Source: an uncultured Clostridia bacterium
GTDB taxonomy: Bacteria; Bacillota_A; Clostridia; Christensenellales; CAG-138
DNA: 6,509 nucleotides
Assembly: GCA_946623765.1 (NCBI GenBank)
Contig: CAMORL010000090.1
Coordinates: 1 to 6,509 of the forward strand
Direction: 5' to 3'
Positions 5,167 through 6,509 of this stretch are shown piece by piece; the stretch's first letter is position 1, and each line of letters opens with the position of its first letter. Under the pieces are notes generated by a model. The model searched no databases. It saw only the letters and a program-made list of their open reading frames with translations, and was not told the origin of the DNA. The position numbers and the translations under genes are program-made.

Positions 5167-5918
5167 CCCAAAAGAATGTCCATTGCGGTCATCAGGGCAA
5201 AGCCGAACAGAACACAGAGCGTTCCAAAAACGGGGCGCTCTTTTGCCGTGTCCGGGAGCAGTTCAAAGCCGGTGACGTACGCCATCGCACCCGCCGCAAA
5301 AGACAAAAGCCACGGCAGCGCGGGCACGGCAAACTGCGCAAGCAGAATCGTCAGCGCGCCTGCGATCGGCTCCGACACGCCGGAGAGCACGCCGTAAAGA
5401 AAGGATTTGCCGCGTTTCATCCCGGAGGCATGCAGCGGCAGCGAGATGATCGTGCCCTCCGGCAGGTTCTGCAGCGCAATGCCGAGCGACAGCGCAAACG
5501 CGCTCATCGCAGTTACGCCTCCCTGTCCCGCAAGAAGCCCCGCGTACGCCGCGCCGACCGCCATGCCCTCCGGAATGTTGTGCAGGCACACGGAAAACAC
5601 GAGCATGCGTGTGGAATGCGGCACCGCGCCGAAGCGTTCCGCCCGCCGCGGCAGACGGTCCCATAGGGCAAGGAACCCGACGCCCGCAAGAAAGCCGAAA
5701 ACAGCGGGAATCCACGGTGTTCCGCCTGCGGTTTCGGTCTGTTCCATTGCGGGCAGCAGCAGGCTGAAGATCGCCGCGGCCGCCATGATCCCCGCCGCCG
5801 CGTCCGACAGGTACCCGGACACGCGCCTGCTTATGCCGCTTCCCGGCGCAAGCACCGCAGCCGCGCCCAAAGACGTGCCCAAAAACGGCACGAGAAGCCC
5901 CTTGATCGTTTCGCCCAT
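5163..5918 (-). CDS. ZIP family divalent metal transporter (GufA-like)
   Basis: This 251-residue membrane protein belongs to the ZIP family, which carries Zn2+ and sometimes Fe2+ or Mn2+ into the cytoplasm. About eight hydrophobic segments cover nearly the whole chain. The binuclear metal-site motifs are both present: HNIPEG at 113-118 and QNLPEG at 150-155. Asn/Gln variants at the second site are common in the GufA branch. A further acidic FELLPD segment lies at 218-223. I chose the start at 5918 because the complement of 5928-5933 reads AGGAGG, 9 nt upstream. A 34-residue upstream extension to 6020 is polar, unlike the family, and would cross the promoter of the divergent gene. The stop codon (5163-5165) overlaps the ABC-F stop on the other strand. 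I could not find a convincing promoter for it in 5919-6030. Metal choice is inferred; Zn2+ is the usual default. Confidence 0.9.
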   Translation of the reverse strand: MGETIKGLLVPFLGTSLGAAAVLAPGSGISRRVSGYLSDAAAGIMAAAAIFSLLLPAMEQTETAGGTPWIPAVFGFLAGVGFLALWDRLPRRAERFGAVPHSTRMLVFSVCLHNIPEGMAVGAAYAGLLAGQGGVTAMSAFALSLGIALQNLPEGTIISLPLHASGMKRGKSFLYGVLSGVSEPIAGALTILLAQFAVPALPWLLSFAAGAMAYVTGFELLPDTAKERPVFGTLCVLFGFALMTAMDILLG

Positions 5919-5999
5919 CGCGTATCCCCTCCTTTTTCCGGCGCTCGTTGTATCGTATGCCGGACGGCGCGGAATCGGTGACAGACAAGGTCGAAAATG

Positions 6000-6014
6000 A
6001 GCACAACTTGTGCT
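6000..6014. promoter_or_regulatory. Perfect palindrome AGCACAACTTGTGCT, candidate operator
   Basis: Seven bases on each side mirror each other exactly around C6007. The last base is the first T of the -35 box of the promoter at 6014-6042. A perfect palindrome between two divergent genes and touching a -35 box is the classic place for a repressor or activator dimer. I do not recognise the regulator; it does not match the LexA, CopY or long Zur/Fur patterns that I know. Confidence 0.5.
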
Positions 6015-6042
6015 TGACATCGGTTCCGGCGGGGTTTATACT
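6014..6042 (+). promoter_or_regulatory. Promoter of the YegP-like gene
   Basis: A consensus TTGACA (6014-6019) and a TATACT box (6037-6042) are 17 nt apart. Transcription should start near 6049, leaving a leader of about 90 nt before ATG 6138. The candidate operator at 6000-6014 touches its -35 box. Confidence 0.85.
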
Positions 6043-6048
6043 GAAATC

Positions 6049-6131
6049 GGAAACGGGCACAAGCCCGGATCGCAGCAATCCTGCACGCGGCGGGCCGTCA
6101 GTCCGTCAAATTTCGAAATACGGAAAGGAAC
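6049..6131 (+). other. Structured 5' leader of the YegP-like gene
   Basis: Three short inverted repeats occur in this stretch: CGGGC/GCCCG around ACAA (6054-6067), GCAG/CTGC around five bases (6072-6084), and CCGT/ACGG (6103-6106 with 6120-6123) enclosing the self-complementary ATTTCGAAAT (6110-6119). The last hairpin ends just before the AAAGGA Shine-Dalgarno (6124-6129). No U-tract follows, so it is not a terminator. I recognise no riboswitch class. It may only set mRNA stability or translation rate. Confidence 0.35.
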
Positions 6132-6137
6132 ATGATT

Positions 6138-6509
6138 ATGGGAAAATTTGAAGTTAAAGCAGTAAAGTCCGGTATCAAGTTCAATCTGAAGGCGGGCAAC
6201 GGCGAGATCATTGCGGTCAGTGAAATCTACACCACCGAAAGCGCCTGCATGAACGGCATCGAGAGCGTCAGAAAGGCATGCCTCGGCGAAATCGAGGATC
6301 AGACCGTCGAAGGATTCGAGCAGAAAAAGCATCCGAAGTTTGAAGTCTACAAGGACAAGGCGGGCGAATTCCGCTTCCGTCTGAAGGCAAAAAACGGCGA
6401 GATCATCGCCACCGGCGAAAGCTACAAGGCAAAGGCAAGCTGCTTGAAGGGCATTGAGAGCATCAAGAAGAACGCGCCCGAAGCGCCCGTCGTCAAAGTC
6501 GAGGAATAA
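6138..6509 (+). CDS. YegP-like protein with two DUF1508 repeats
   Basis: This 123-residue protein belongs to the small YegP/UPF0339 family, whose molecular function is not established. Two similar DUF1508 units are visible, at residues 3-48 and 67-113, each with the order K-F-E-V, a phenylalanine-containing strand, LKA-x-NGE-II, and GIES followed by basic residues. An acidic linker (49-62) and an acidic Val/Glu tail (114-123) surround the second unit. ATG 6138 is chosen because AAAGGA (6124-6129) lies 8 nt upstream; the in-frame ATG at 6132 is only 2 nt from it and seems too close. Charge is balanced, and there is no signal peptide or membrane segment, so a small cytoplasmic protein is expected. 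It has its own strong promoter and is divergent from the ZIP gene. The stop codon is the last codon of the window. Confidence 0.9.
   Translation: MGKFEVKAVKSGIKFNLKAGNGEIIAVSEIYTTESACMNGIESVRKACLGEIEDQTVEGFEQKKHPKFEVYKDKAGEFRFRLKAKNGEIIATGESYKAKASCLKGIESIKKNAPEAPVVKVEE
6144..6281 (+). repeat. DUF1508 repeat unit 1 of the YegP-like gene
   Basis: This encodes residues 3-48. It shares KFEV, LKA-x-NGEIIA and GIES with the second unit, and the DNA of the two copies is identical across the 14-base core AACGGCGAGATCAT (6199-6212 here). It points to an old internal duplication that is typical of the family. Confidence 0.7.
6336..6476 (+). repeat. DUF1508 repeat unit 2 of the YegP-like gene
   Basis: This encodes residues 67-113 and aligns with unit 1 without large gaps. 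It ends in IKKNAP, the ending usual for the family, whereas unit 1 ends in VRKACL. Unit 1 has therefore drifted more at its end. Confidence 0.7.

Noticed and set aside
5919..6020. N-terminal extension of the ZIP protein to 6020
   Set aside because: The extra 34 residues are polar and unlike ZIP proteins, while a clear AGGAGG precedes the internal ATG at 5918. The extension would also overlap the divergent promoter and palindrome.
5263..6078. Minus-strand ORF of 271 codons in another frame over the ZIP gene
   Set aside because: It is Gly/Arg/Ala-rich shadow coding opposite no known domain; the ZIP frame carries both HNIPEG and QNLPEG motifs.
6049..6131. Known riboswitch in the leader of the YegP-like gene
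   Set aside because: Only short independent hairpins are present, with no terminator and no conserved core that I can match to a named class.

Overview
The window looks like chromosomal DNA of a GC-rich Gram-positive bacterium, most likely a Clostridia-type member of the Bacillota. This is inferred from strong GGAGG-type Shine-Dalgarno sites before most genes, three near-consensus TTGACA/TATAAT promoters each with a 17-nt spacer, and the gene families present: YitT with a DUF2179 tail, a dual-NBD ABC-F protein, and a GufA-type ZIP transporter. I cannot name a species. No tRNA, rRNA, CRISPR array or insertion sequence is visible. No gene-free stretch exceeds about 260 bases, and the two longest hold the regulatory elements described below.

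Layout from left to right. (1) 1-1875 (+): the 3' part of a Zn/Cd/Pb-type P1B ATPase whose reading frame enters from outside the window. (2) 1936-2862 (+): a YitT-family membrane protein with its own promoter 5 nt after the ATPase stop codon. (3) 2877-3119: a compact regulatory region containing a terminator for the yitT-like gene, a strong promoter, a three-codon mini-ORF, mutually exclusive RNA hairpins and an intrinsic terminator. (4) 3120-3671 and 3631-5166 (+): a GNAT acetyltransferase and an ABC-F ATPase that overlap by 41 nt and form one operon. (5) 5163-5918 (-): a ZIP-family metal transporter, convergent with the ABC-F gene so that the two stop codons overlap. (6) 5919-6137: a divergent intergenic region with a perfect palindrome touching a strong promoter and a short structured leader. 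(7) 6138-6509 (+): a YegP-like protein made of two DUF1508 repeats.

The most interesting part is the leader of the GNAT/ABC-F operon. It has the parts of a ribosome-sensed transcription attenuator. A ribosome on the mini-ORF Met-Arg-Asn-stop would cover the 5' arm of a 14-bp hairpin. The released 3' arm can then form 12 bp with the loop and 3' arm of the terminator, allowing read-through. A further 7-bp pairing can hide the ribosome binding site of the acetyltransferase gene. Attenuation of this kind is known to switch on antibiotic-resistance ABC-F genes in Bacillota, so the operon is probably an antibiotic-inducible ribosome-protection unit with an acetyltransferase added. That function is inferred, not shown by the sequence alone.

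The metal genes form a second theme. The P1B ATPase should export Zn2+/Cd2+/Pb2+, and the ZIP protein should move divalent metal into the cytoplasm. They are separate transcription units, so joint control is only a possibility.
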